Source of the DNA: Jacaranda mimosifolia
Taxonomy: Eukaryota > Streptophyta > Magnoliopsida > Lamiales > Bignoniaceae
NCBI GenBank assembly: GCA_018894105.1
Contig: CM032126.1
Coordinates: 22,542,391-22,606,390 of the forward strand
Direction: 5' to 3'
Length of the DNA stretch: 64,000 bases
Positions within the stretch are counted from its first letter, which is position 1. Every line of letters begins with the position of its first letter. Made by a program: the position numbers and the translations under genes. Below, in pieces: positions 37,035 through 49,516 of this stretch. A model generated the notes under the pieces. It saw nothing but the letters and a program-made list of their open reading frames with translations. It made no database searches and was not told the origin of the DNA.

Positions 37035-37453
37035 TAGGCATGGCAATGAGTCTAGGTAATTCGGGCCCCCATCCCGAATGGGCCGGTTTGGGGATAATTA
37101 AATGGGTTTCGGGCGGGTATCGGGTCCAAGACGAGCTATGGGTTTTACTAAACCCGCTGCATTTAATAATAAATAATTAAATATATTACTATATACATAT
37201 AAATTTAGCTAAAACTTAAAAACTTAGGACTGTTTTCATAATTTTAGTTAGATTTCCTATTGTAATGCTGAATCATGTGGAAAAAAGAAAAAAAAAGAAA
37301 AAATTGGGTTAAACGGGTTAGAGCCACCTGGTTCGGGGCCAAATGAGAGGTGGGGCGGGCTAGGGCCAAATGAAAAGTGGGGCGGGGTGGGTTTTGGTTA
37401 CAACAATTGCCATGCGGGACAGGTCCGGCCAAACCTGCCCATTTCCATTCATA
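37035..37453. mobile_element. hAT-type MITE, 419 bp, perfect 8-bp target duplication
   Basis: Starts TAGGCATGGCAATGAG and ends CCCATTTCCATTCATA, imperfect inverted termini. GACATAAT flanks it exactly on both sides (37027-37034, 37454-37461). The interior has GC-rich CGGG/CCCG words at both ends. Confidence 0.82.
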
Positions 37454-37461
37454 GACATAAT

Positions 37462-37839
37462 CTTAATTGTATCATACAATGATCACAAAGTGCAATTAAT
37501 AGAAAATGCAATATAAATACTTTACAAAGTAATTCATTCAATAATTAATTTACACATAAAGGTAGAGCATATATATTTGACCCATATCATTATTTTGCAT
37601 GACCTCAATACACAATATATCCCAAAAATATTCTCCTATTAATTTCCAATGAAATAAAAAAATAACAAGATAAGAAATTCTCTCTTTCTCTCTCTCATGC
37701 TATGCTCGTTTTGGAGGCATGATATGTCATTTTGAATATCTTGTCAAGCTCTATAATATGGCATGAAAAATCATAATTAAACACCATGAAGAAATTTATT
37801 TCAACCAATAGAAAAATGAATTTTCATGAGAAATTCATA
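37462..37839. other. Unassigned AT-rich stretch next to the inferred inversion breakpoint
   Basis: No coding. It includes GGCATGAAAAAT (37760-37771), which also occurs near the other breakpoint (28652-28663) in the same orientation. Confidence 0.35.
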
Positions 37840-38400
37840 GAGTTCGTAGACATGATTGGAAAGTTCTTCTTTCTTAAACTAAGAGGTTATTCTACATAGA
37901 CTTCCTCATTCATGAATCTATTCAAGAAGATGCTTTTAATGTCCATATGATATAGAGTGTACCATTTGTGAGATGCAAAGGCAAGTAACATACGGTTAAA
38001 TTCCAATCTCACAACCGGTGAAAATTTTTCATCATAAATAGTTCCTTCTTCTTGACTATAGCTCCTTGCTACTAGTTTAGCCTTATTTTCGGAAACTTTT
38101 CCATCCTTATTGAGTTTGTTTCTAAATACCCATTTTGTTCTACTATTTTGATGGTGATATGGTTTTTAACAAGATTCCGAACTTTATTTTTTTAAAATTG
38201 TACTAGCTCTTCTTTCATAACATCTACCCACGATTTATCACTGATGGCTTTTTCACCACTTGTTGGCTTGATCGTCAATAGAAATGAAAATTTTCCTTTT
38301 TCATCTTCTTCCTTTCTGGAGGATGATCTCATCCTTACTTCATCTTTTAAGCTAGCAATGACTTATGAATATGGGATGGGTTGATGCTTGTTGAAATTTT
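37840..38400 (-). pseudogene. Sirevirus-like Ty1/copia RT, N-terminal part
   Basis: On the minus strand: start of RT (CKNHITIKI-type region, frame-shifted), GYLETN..MEKFPKI, then MLLAFASHK-like and a DIKSIFLNRFMNEEVYVE block, ending with NHVYEL at about 37840-37857. After that no RT is readable. The next RT block expected in the family begins a few residues later and is exactly what opens the plus-strand fragment at 28733. Confidence 0.65.
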
Positions 38401-38401
38401 T

Positions 38402-39286
38402 TTACTGTTGTAGTTCTTGCATCAATATTTCCTTGGGAGTATTTTCTTCAGGTTGTTTCCAAGGAGAGCTTTCTTTTTCCTTGATCTTGAAATCAGTCAT
38501 AGCTTTTATTCTTTTTTCACTAATTGCAATAGGGGGAATAATATATGCATCATATTTGCTCAAGTGTTCCTTGACTTCAATAGGGTTAGTTTCATCAAAA
38601 GATACATACATAGACTCTTGAACCACTTTCTTCCTTTTGTTATAAACCCTATATGCCTTAGTATGCATATAATACCCAACAAATATTTCTTCATCTACTT
38701 TAAAATCAAATTTGGCAATAAGATTATGATCATTCATGAAAAAAATATTTGCATTTAAGCAATTTGAAGTAAGAAATATTTGTAATTTGCCTCTCCATAA
38801 TTCAAAAGAGGTTTTATTCAAGATAGGTTTGAGAAGAACTCTATTAGACACATAGCATGCAATATTCATAGCTTCTCATAATGATTTAGGTAGATTATAC
38901 TCATTAATTATTATTCTTGCCATCTTCAGTAATACTTGGTTAATTCTTTCAACAACACTATTTTGTTTTGGGTTTCTAGGTACAGAGTAATTATGGACGT
39001 ATCCCATTCGATCCAAAAGAAAAGACAAAGTTATATTCATCAAATTCAGTGTCATTATCACTTCCAATCTTACATATGAAATATCCTTTTCCATTTTGCA
39101 ACTTCTTAGTGAGTAGTAAAAAATATCCAATGCATCATTCTTATTTGGAAGAAATGACACCCATGTATATCTAGAATAGTCATCAATAATAACAAAAACA
39201 TACTTTTTACTTCCAATTGTGCTTGTCTTCATTGGACCAAAAAGGTCAAGATATAGTAGTTCTAGTATTTTGGATGTAGTTATCAT
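38402..39286 (-). pseudogene. Sirevirus-like Ty1/copia integrase and linker
   Basis: 38876-39286 holds the integrase core: LELLYLDLFGPMKTST and FVIIDDYSRYTWVSF. In another frame GSDNDTEFDEYN supplies the second catalytic aspartate, so there is one frameshift. SVVERINQ carries the glutamate. 38402-38869 continues with MNIACYVSNRVLLKP, GYYMHTKAYRVYNK and an acidic, proline-containing linker toward RT, with one stop between the two open stretches. Confidence 0.82.
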
Positions 39287-39343
39287 ATTTTTATCTTTGA
39301 AGAAAGACTGTGTTAGCTTTCCTTTTTGACATGCTTTACTCAG

Positions 39344-39718
39344 TTATTGCTTCACAAATTTAAGCTTAGAAAGTCCTTTGAGAAGATGTTTTCTTGAAGG
39401 TTTGGAGATGAGTTCTGTGTTGACATGTCCAAGTCTTTTATGCCTTATCCAACTTGAATCTTCAACTATCACTAGAGATTTCACATTTTGATTCAAGAGA
39501 TCATCATAGTAGGTGTAGAATACATATCCTTCTCTTAGTGCAGTAAAGATAGATTTCTTGTCTTGTAGTATAGTGCACTTCTGAGGTTTCCAGTCGAGAT
39601 GATAGCCAGTATCTAGTAATTGGATTATGCTATATATATAGATGGTGCTGTAGTACTTCAAGTAGCTATGCATAGTTGATAATGGTGGAAGAGTCTTTTC
39701 CAACTTTGCCAATTCCAA
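39344..39718 (-). pseudogene. Ty1/copia GAG-pre-integrase domain
   Basis: The minus-strand stretch contains WIRHKRLGHVNTELI and LLKGLSKLKF, the histidine-containing pre-integrase segment normally located just before the integrase core. Upstream the protease is only a short, damaged remnant (about 39720-39940). Confidence 0.72.
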
Positions 39719-39943
39719 TAATTTTTACTTTGGTGTTGTCAGCAAAAGTAACATGTCCCAAATTTACCTTGTTGATATCTAAAAATTTTGTTTGATCATA
39801 GCCATATATTTGGAGGAACCATTGTCCAGGAACAATTTATTTCCAATTTTCGAGCATTTTGGAAAGTAATGCATTCATAAAGTTGTTTTTCGAGTTTAGG
39901 TACCAAATGCTCTTGGGTCATTGAAAGTTAGTCAACTCAAGTT

Positions 39944-40860
39944 TCAAAACCCATTCATAGTTTGCTTTTGCTTTTCTTTCTTGATAGAGCATAATTTTGT
40001 CCTATGACCAGTCTTTCCACAGTAAAAGTATGTAATAGGTATTTTCTCTAGTTTCTTAAAATTTCTATCATAACCAACTCCAACTTTGCTTAAAGAAGCA
40101 TTTTGCATATTAAGTAACTTATTCAAGTTATCTCTTTCTATAGTAAACCTTTCAAGATCCTCTTCCAATTCATGGACTTGGTTTTTAAAAAAAAATAAAA
40201 AATTCTTCTTCAAGAGCTTTACAATCGCATTCAATCATTTTTTCTTCAAAAGAAGTTTTTTTTTCTTTTTTTTTTAAAAGAGGATCTATCTCAGTATAAA
40301 CAGTAGCTATAAAAAAACACTAAATCATTGCTTGGTCCTTTAGAGAAAGATTTTCAGTTTGAATAACTTCTACCTTAATTTTAGAAGTATCAAGAGAAAG
40401 CATTAGTTCGTCTATTCTTTTCTCAAGAGCTTTGTATTTGGTAGAAAGATTTTGAACATTTTTCTTCAAAAGTTCATTCTTTATAGCAACATTCTAAACT
40501 TTTTCTGAATTACTTGATAGCAACATGAAATTCATCTTCAAAACCATCATGATTGGTACTATTATATTCAGAGTTAGAGTCAGAATATACCTTAGTTTGT
40601 GCCATGAAGTAAAGGTTTGCGAACTCGTCATCTGATCCTTCCTCATATGGTTTCTCTTTGTCATCTTCCCAACAGGAAGTTATAGCTTTATATTGCTTTT
40701 TCTTCTTAGAAGCTTTCTTTAACTTAGAGCATCCTAGATAAACATTATTTGAGGATTTTGATTGATTATTTCCCTTTTTTTGAGCTTATATCCTTTCTTC
40801 TTTTTGGTAAGTTTTCTTTCTTCTATTGAGGAACTTTATTCTCATAGTTACGAGTGCAAT
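39944..40860 (-). pseudogene. Ty1/copia gag, C-terminal part with damaged zinc knuckle
   Basis: 39944-40234 encodes a coiled-coil-like segment (HELEEDLERFTIERDNLNKL) followed by TYFYCGKTGHRTKLC. This is a CX2CX4HX4C knuckle whose first cysteine is replaced by tyrosine. Further gag (about 40300-40860) is readable only in pieces, e.g. RIDELMLSLDTSKIKVE, and carries T/A homopolymer interruptions. Confidence 0.7.
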
Positions 40861-41062
40861 TTCTGAATATAGGATACAAGCAAGGATCCATAATTAAAAA
40901 AAAAAAAATGAGGCAAAATTAACCTACAATCTCCAATCCAAGGATCAATCATCATGTCATAAGCTAGGATTTTGAAGCAAGAAGATTTACTTTGAAGATA
41001 ATCAAGGCAACAAAGTAGAGCTTCCTCTTAGACTCTCCCAAAGCAAGATCAACACTCTCCAC
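40861..41062. other. Leader remnant of the minus-strand copia element
   Basis: No gag or LTR recognised here. The sequence is cut by the LTR that begins at 41063. Confidence 0.35.
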
Positions 41063-42137
41063 TATTGGAATGGCGCCCCATAGCCAATTAGATTGGCAAG
41101 TAAACTATTTCACTTGTGAGACAGTCTTGATTGAATGATATTCATATTTAAATGGCCACTTCATCTTATGCATATTTTATATTATTTGCATTTGGTTGAA
41201 GCCCTTAGATTACACAAGACCACGGGACCTAGTCACACACTAGGTGGTGCTTATAAAACAAGTCTTACACGATCGTGATCTTAAAATATTCCAAGTCGTA
41301 GAATCTTATAAGGCAGGTCATCTAAGATTCGGATAGACTTGTACTAACGATGCATAAATCCAAGGGGTTGGATGTTGCTCTGTTTCATGAGCAATCCATG
41401 TTATACATGGGTGCTTGTTATTAGGTGCTTGTTATAGAATAAGTTTACTGAAGGCCTGCCCGGAGAATCCACTAGATAGCTGAATTGGCAAGTTGGTAGT
41501 GACAAGTTCTCTAGCTTACACTATTGCATATAATTAGTCCTTAGACTTGAGGAATCATGATAACCTTGCATTTAGGTCCTCATGCTTTGGCTCTTCCTTG
41601 ACTACGTGGTGGTAATCTTGATTGAGATTGGGTATGAGCTGCTTAGACATAGAGGTTTGTGAGATCCAAAATGGGATCTATCTCCTCATTGTTGTGAAGT
41701 GTGAGAGCATCTCCTATGTATTCTATAATGACTGATTCTAAGAAATCCTTGCGGAGGTAGTATGACAATTTGGAAAAAGAGTTTTTCAAAGATAAGGTCA
41801 TAAAAGGGAATCGAACATTGGGAATAGAAACACAGTTATCAAGGTTATTAGGGAGCCAATAAATATCTTGCTCTAGACCTCTTTTGGAAGATAGGAGATG
41901 GAAGGACCGTATTTGCATGACAAGCGTAGAGTTAGAATGCTTCACCCAGAGCATATTTATTTCAACTAATTAGTTGGGCTCCATAGGCTTGAGGTTGGAC
42001 ATCGACCATGGAGATTGGGTACTTCTCAATTAATAGAGATTAATTGAATTGAGTTATTAGTTTTATGGAATTTAAACTAATGTAAATATTTCGATATTTT
42101 AAATATCACAGAGTTGTAAGCCCATGTCCAATGAATG
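41063..42137 (+). repeat. Copia LTR copy 1, left part
   Basis: Begins TATTGGAATGGCGCCCCATA and is collinear with 54323-55340 and 63408-64000. Shared landmarks include GGCATGTAAACTATTT-like text, the ATTCGGATAGACTTG block and CCCATGTCCAATGA. No polypurine tract precedes it, so it is a 5' or solo LTR. It is split by the CACTA element and resumes at 54204. Confidence 0.72.
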
Positions 42138-42849
42138 CACTACAAGAAAAAATGGTTATAGCGATCATTTTCATTAGTCGCTAAAAGTAAAAGAAAAAAT
42201 GGTTGCTAAAACTTATAGTGACCAAAATAATGATGGTCGCAGGTGGTCACAATAGATAGCTACTAAAAGTGCTCAATGGCGAATTATTAACTTGGACACT
42301 GAAAATGCATGTTTAGCAGTAATCTAATAATGGTTAGTAAAGATGGAACAATCATCAACATATTTTTTACTCGTTAATGTAAAATTTCATGGTCACTATA
42401 ATATTGACATGGTTGTTGTAGGTACGCATACCATTACCACATCGTTTTTGTTTGTAAAAATTGATTCTTTAGCAACCAAATCATTAGTTGCAATGGCTTT
42501 TAGATAGTTGCAGTAGTTGTGTTATTTAACATGTTTTAGCGACCACATTGCGACGATAAAATAATTACTAAAGAGTATATTTTAGCGATAAAATAGCTGG
42601 TTGCAATAATTTTATTGTTGTCGCAAGACTTGTTGAATTTTTTATGATTTAGCGATCGAAAGTGTAACTATTGGTCGCTAATATATTACTTATTAGAAAC
42701 CAAATGTTGATTGGAGAAGTAATTTCTATTGGCTGCTAATATGTATATTTTAGCAACCAAATAATGGCTACAAAAATAGCTTGAAATGATTGCTAATATG
42801 TACTTTTACACCAATAGATGATTGCCAAATAATTTGAGTTATTTGCTAA

Positions 42850-45800
42850 TTGCATACAATGAAAATCAAATAATGAATGTAAAAACAATTGAAATTGATT
42901 AATAATATATACAGTCATTATACATTTTAAGTTAATCATACCTAAAAATAAGAATATCTAGATAAATTGATATGAGAAATTCTAATATCCAATCTAGCTA
43001 ATGAGAACACATATGTAAAATAAAATAAATGGAGTCAAAATCAAGAGCAATTTGCAGCTCACTTCCAATACCATGTTCGAGTCATCGCTTCAGCAAAAAA
43101 AGGATAATGGGCACCCAGTTAAGTTTTTGGCTCCAATAGATACATGTTCGAGTCACTGTTTCTGCAAAATAAAAAGTCAAATTGCTGTCAGACCAAGGTT
43201 CAAACCATCTCTCCAACAATTTTAGCATTAAACTTGGTGCCACGCATTGTCTAGGGATCAAGTCCCAACTATAGAAAGTTGCAGTAAATTCATCAAGCTA
43301 AGAATAAATTAAGAGTGCCACAAAAGCAGAGAATCTTGAAGTAGAATTAATTAGCATTCAAAATGCACTTAGCTAATTATTTTGTGAAGAAAGCCCATAC
43401 TTCAAACTCAAGAAAGCAAAAATCTATAGCAGCAATCCAAGATAATTCTAGTCCACCTTAACTCATTTAGCAACATCTTCAAATAGCAAAATTAGAACCT
43501 CAACTAGAATAAACTGAATTGTGCAACAGCAAAACACTAAGGTATACATAGTAGTATGGTGTTTCTAGGCAACATTATCAAGAGGAGCAAAATCTACCCA
43601 CTCCAATAAATTCCAAGCCCTGTATTCTGTATGTTTTGCTGCAAGAAGAAGCATAAAATCCTGTACAGCAGCATAATCAAGAGATAAAAAGTGCAAAGCA
43701 AATGATCAAATCCCACAGTTTGCAAAGTAACTAAGAAATCCCAAGTTGTTGTCTTAAATTACCCTCAATACTATTACCTTTACACCAAACTACCCTACAA
43801 CAGTTCAATCAAGATTAAAAGCCACCAACCACTATCAAAAGCCACTTTAGTAAGAAGAAAATCTGTCTTGAATCCAAACAAAGTTAATTTGCACCCATCA
43901 GAGTTAGATCCCTCATATTAACAAGTTTCAAATTAATTCAGGCCATCAAAATCAATTCAACATCGTCGAACTCTCATATTTGACACAAAAAAAGTAACAG
44001 GCAGAACTGATTAGCAAATGAAATCAAAGCTATAAAATAATGAAATCCAACTGTCACTAGCTAAGAGTTACGATCCAAATTCCAGCAAAGGTCCCATAAG
44101 CAACAATCACCAAACAACTGCTGCAAATTCAACTGATATAGAGCAATGGCAGAAAATGACAAATCCTACTCCAACATATTGAAAATTCACATAAAGTTGC
44201 AATAGTCCTATTCACTATGAAAAATATCAGTGACCAGTTTATTGTATTTTCTTTTCTATTCCAACATAAACATGTTAAACCATTAACTAGAGAGCTGAAA
44301 CATACAAATGTAGTTTAATAAGGCTATCCCTTACCTTTGAGCCTTCTGGATCTCCTCCTACTACGAGCCTATAACAATAGGTGTAATAGCATCAAAATAA
44401 ACATATAATGTTAAGAGACATGCATACTTGCACCACATATTAATATACAAATAACATTGCTTGTTCCCCTGTCTTGCAATAGATTTCATAGGCCATGACA
44501 ACATCAAGGCATTGCATCTTGAAAAACTATGAAGTATAGAAGTTATTGTTATTTCTAATGGAGAAATAGTTGACTTATAATAGAACTATATGAAAACTAA
44601 CACTTTCTCTTGCAACCTGAAACAGAAAATTATAAGGCGATTATCTACTACAACTAAATTAATTTACTAGTCTTGATGGAAAGAATAATGGAGAGACAAG
44701 TTAATAGCTACTCACAATTGAAAGGTCATACTGATTCATGATATTATATCCGGTTGCACAATATTAGGAAATTAGCATGCCTCGAGACTCACAAGCATAA
44801 AATTTTTTTGGGCAACACACAAATAAAATGATATTAGAGATATGTGACACTAAAGTCTATAAAATCCTGACCAATTAACTGCCAATTTTTTATCTAGCAA
44901 GCAAGAAAACAAGAGAAAAACATGTTTACAGCTCATAATACCCATATTATCGTATGAAGGGGATGTTTTTAGAAATCGCTCAACTACATGAGAATATTTT
45001 AGACACCACATAAGATTAGTAGAATTAAGGATGTAAAATAGGACATATATGTCCTAGGTTAAGTTAATTAAAAGAAAATAAGTGAGAGACTATATATAGA
45101 TTTGGTGCTCACTTGGGTGCTATTTAGAATTGAAGGGTCTGGAATGTGGTTTTGTATTCAAGCCATTTTGGTTGTAGGAAAATGCACAGAATTTTGAAAG
45201 ATCAATTTTAATTTTTGATAATGTGTGCTGGGGAATTTAATTTTGGATTGAATTTGGAAAATGCATTAAACTATGTGTATATTGCTAAATCAGGATGGCG
45301 TTGTGCATATTTTGAACTTGTTCTACTGGTTGGAGATGGAGATTATAGTTCATGGAGTAGATTCTTGGTGCCGTGCATGCAAATGGTTGACATTATGATA
45401 TCTTTGGTACAAAGTTGATCTTAGACCTATTATGAAGGAACATTTTGAGAACATGATTGTATTGAGTTTGCGAATGATAACTTGATGTGGGGGGGGGGGG
45501 GGGGGAAGAAGGCTCCATTGAGTTTGTAACTTTGTAAATGAATTCTTTAGCTCAAAATTATGCACTAGAAATACCATTGACAAAGGATGCTTCACATTGG
45601 TGGAAGATTATTGTGATTGGAGTTTATGTTACTGATTTTTGTCATAGATTTTTTGTTGTTGTACATAATGATATATGGTTTTAACTTGTTCAAAACTGGT
45701 TGGAAGGATATTGATGGTTGGAGCTAATGGATGACTGACTGGAGTTAAATTGTTGGGCAATTTGCTGAAGTATTTGTTTGCTGAGTTGAAGAACTGAATG

Positions 45801-48800
45801 GTAGTGCTATGATGGAAATTAGGAAGAGTTGCAACCTAATGAACAAAATCTGAATTCAAGCACTATACAACAGTTGAGTTTTCACCAAAATTTGGTAATC
45901 AGGTTAACATTTGGTACAAAATGAATTCTAGTGAATAATTAAACTACGAAAATCAACCTAAAATGAAAGTTATAGGATTGGAATCTAGAATCAGATACAA
46001 ATAAAAATGATTTATATATATCAGATTATGAAAATGAATTGATAAAATGAAAGGGCAAATGCGTATTTCCTCACACTAGGAAAACATTTATCCTAAAATT
46101 AAATTGAGTATAAAGTAGAAGGGACTCTCTCTATCTTAAAATATATAAATTGATACATGCTTTAATACAAAGATAATGACTAAATGTAAACAAAGCACAA
46201 TAAGATTGAGCATTCCCGAATATATCATTGTGTTATTTAATGAACTCTAAATATATTAAACATAAGAAATTACTTCAATTTCGGTTCTTATGCATGTACA
46301 AGCTTCTAAGATCCCTATTTTCGAGACAATGTTACCTTGTTTGATTCCAAAGAAGTCCTTATCAAGAGAAAAAATAGTTAGGCAATAGTGGAAGAATGAT
46401 TAATCAGAATATTGATTTATTCTCTAGTTGTCAAAAACTCAAAAGTAATATAATAGAATTATTTAAAACATATGATATTCTTAGTGATGAGAACTCAAAC
46501 TTCAGAATTTCCAAATAAAACCATTGAAAGTAGTGCAAAAGTGATCAATCTGCCTACTGACTAAACTTTTTCTATGTAAACAAAAATAACTTTATATATA
46601 GGTGGCAGAGTGCTAGAGAACTCACTACACTATTTTCCCAATGGGCAGAGAGGCAGAGTTCTAAGTTCTGAAGGCATTTCCATGTGTATAATCTTTTCAA
46701 TTATGAAACAAGCTCAAGCCATTTGTAATAAGTCGGCAAGAAATTAATAAAGCCTACCAAAATGGATGAAATATAATGGAAAGCATAAATTAGTTAGAAG
46801 CAACAACCAGATAATCCATAGCTTACATTCTGCTAACTTTTCGAATCATATACTTGTCCTATTCTATTTCCAAACCCCCATACAGGCCATACACCTTCTT
46901 TGCTCCTCTTGAGTTCTAATATTAATTTTGTCCTAGAAACTAGCATAAATGGATATTCAGGCATTTCGGGTTATTTTCTATGTCCCATGTCCAGCAAGAT
47001 CATCTGCCTTGTCTTTTATCTCTCGAATCTTTCCAATACTTCTGAGATTGTTTCCTGATGATCACATATTCATCTCAAGCATAAGCATACTTGATATTTC
47101 CTTAAGTTTCCCAAAGAAAGATAAACCAATGCAAAAACCAGTTTACCTCCTTAATTCCCAACATTTCTCACACAGCTCTACCTATCCAAAATTTTACCCT
47201 TTTTCAATTTATTTGATCAATAAGTCTACCGCCTTAAGAAGCTCACATTTGATATGTATTTTCAAATCCTAGGAAACATATATTCCCCATATGCTCATCG
47301 ATCTTCTTGTGCTTACCGTGATCCCAAAACTTTGACATAATGAAAACTCCATCTTCTTTCAAGGAATTGCATGTTTCACACTTTATAATGTAAGGGTTAG
47401 TTTGCCCTAAGCTCATGACCTAGATTCTTTGCAATCCTTATATTTCTTCTCGCCTTTTTGGTTCGAATGTTGGTACTTCGACTTGATATACTATGGCCAT
47501 TTTTCTCCAAGAAATTCCATGTTTAACATGAATGACCTTAATATGACCAAGTAACCCAAACCAACGAATTCTATATCTTAAGTCAAAAATTATACATACT
47601 ATATATATTTTTACCACTATACCATTAGAAAACAACATTTATCAGCGCACCAATTCAACATATGCTATAAAATGAAATTCAAGGAATGATAGAAAATAGA
47701 AAAAATTATAAAAAATCTATTTAAATAAATCTATATATCCAAAGATTCAAGAAATTATAGTTTCGTTGGAAAAAAAAAATATCTCCTTAACTTTTCATTC
47801 CCAAAAATCCTATCACTATCTTTTACCCAATTCTTAGAAGAAATTGCCCTTGAAGTTTTTAGTTATAAAACTTTTCATATATTAATATTCCATTTTAAAA
47901 AATTATTTTCTTTGAATTGGCTTTATTTATTAGTAGTAAATTTATTTATTAAAATTAAATTATGAAACTTTACAAAATTTAATTTTCTTGTTTAGCTCAT
48001 TTGGTTTGAAAATTAAAGTGTATCTAATACTACAATTTATATTTCTAACAAATCTAGATAATATTGTTCTCTATAGATTTACTTAATAAAATTAAAATGT
48101 TATTGATAAAAATCAATTTTAACCGCCTAAAAAATATTTCTAAAAAAATTTTCAATACATCAAATTTAATCTACGAATTGAAGAGTAAATTAGTCAATAA
48201 AAATTTTAACTTGGAAATTTGACTAAAACCAAGTTTATTACTATAAAAGTATTTATATAAAAGGTTACCTAGGTTCTTAAAAATTATAAAACGTGAAAAC
48301 AAAAGCTTTTTCAAATTAGGTTTTTCAAATTCATATGCAACAAATCAAAAGAAGAAGTGAAGACGATTGTATTTCACGATAAGTAGTTGTATTTCCACCA
48401 ATTTTTTCTTTCTTTTTTCTTTTTGGCGACAAGTCATGACTATGTAGGAAACAAGAAATATTGTGGACATTAATTAGTTTATAGGAATCCCTAGCATAAA
48501 TTCTCTTTTCCTATTCTAATTTGTTAATCTATTTTCATTTGTCTATCTAAGTTCTTTCTTGTTTGCCAGGTCTAAATTTCTCTCCAATATCTCTTCCCGT
48601 GTGCTCACTTAGTCTCTCCCATAATTCAAATTTTCTTTTAATCTCTATCTTCAAAAGTGCTTTCTGTATAGATCTAACGAAAAGAGTATAGAGACGACAT
48701 AGAAGGGCAGCAAGGTGATCTCTTTATTACCATTTAGTTTGTAATTTGGTGTGATGATTTATATATATATATATATATTGTAGTATGAAATTCGAGTTTT

Positions 48801-49516
48801 CAATGAGTTTATCCTATAAGTATGCCTTGCCTAAATTGTAGTAGTATGGTATTTGTGAACTTTTAATCTATTTTCATAACTTGATTATACAGATTTACTC
48901 CATTAAGTAATGGTCATTGTTTTCAAATACCACAAACATGAGAGTTGTAGATATCACTTTTTCTAGTAATCAGACTAGAAATTAATGTGGAAAATCATAT
49001 CTCTTATGTGCTAAATCATATAAAAGTATTATTTCAACATACCTAGTGTGAATCATAAATTTTTTAGATTCTATGATGGTAGAAGAAAGTGGGTAGCAGA
49101 AATTTCTTGGTTCAAACTTTTCCTGTAATGTGTTTAAGAAATCTGACATGATTACCTCCTCATAGCAAAGATGCAAATTTAGCCTCTGTTATTCCTGCAT
49201 CCTCTCCTTCTAACCAGCCCCTTTCCAAATGCTCTGTTCAAGCCCCCTCTTTCCATCAAAAAGTGATGTAGCTTTGGGCACTAGTGGACTTGTGAAACAA
49301 TGGTTATATGAACCAATGCCATGGCTCATTTTTCATTTAGCCATTGAACTTTAACGTGGTCTTTCATCTTGAGCCTATTAGTTCTTTTACAGAGATTGCC
49401 ACGCATATTTCTCAGTTTGAGACACAGTAGTATGCTTTTCTGTTAGTGGTATGTTTGATGGGGTTCTTTATGTGGCATACTCTGATATGCTGTTTGTTTT
49501 TGCATGTCTTCCACAG
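42850..49516. other. CACTA interior, no gene recognised
   Basis: Mixed AT-rich sequence with a G17 run at 45489-45505 and (AT)n near 48757-48779. Open frames here (for example 45215-45418, 46949-47272) show no family motif and lack exon context. Captured host intron or UTR material is possible but cannot be shown. Confidence 0.4.
45489..45505 (+). repeat. Homopolymer run of 17 G
   Basis: An isolated G17 in AT-rich sequence. It could be a real guanine tract or an assembly-length artefact. Confidence 0.9.

Noticed and set aside
38388..38758. Plus-strand open frames opposite the copia integrase linker
   Set aside because: Shadows of the minus-strand coding sequence.
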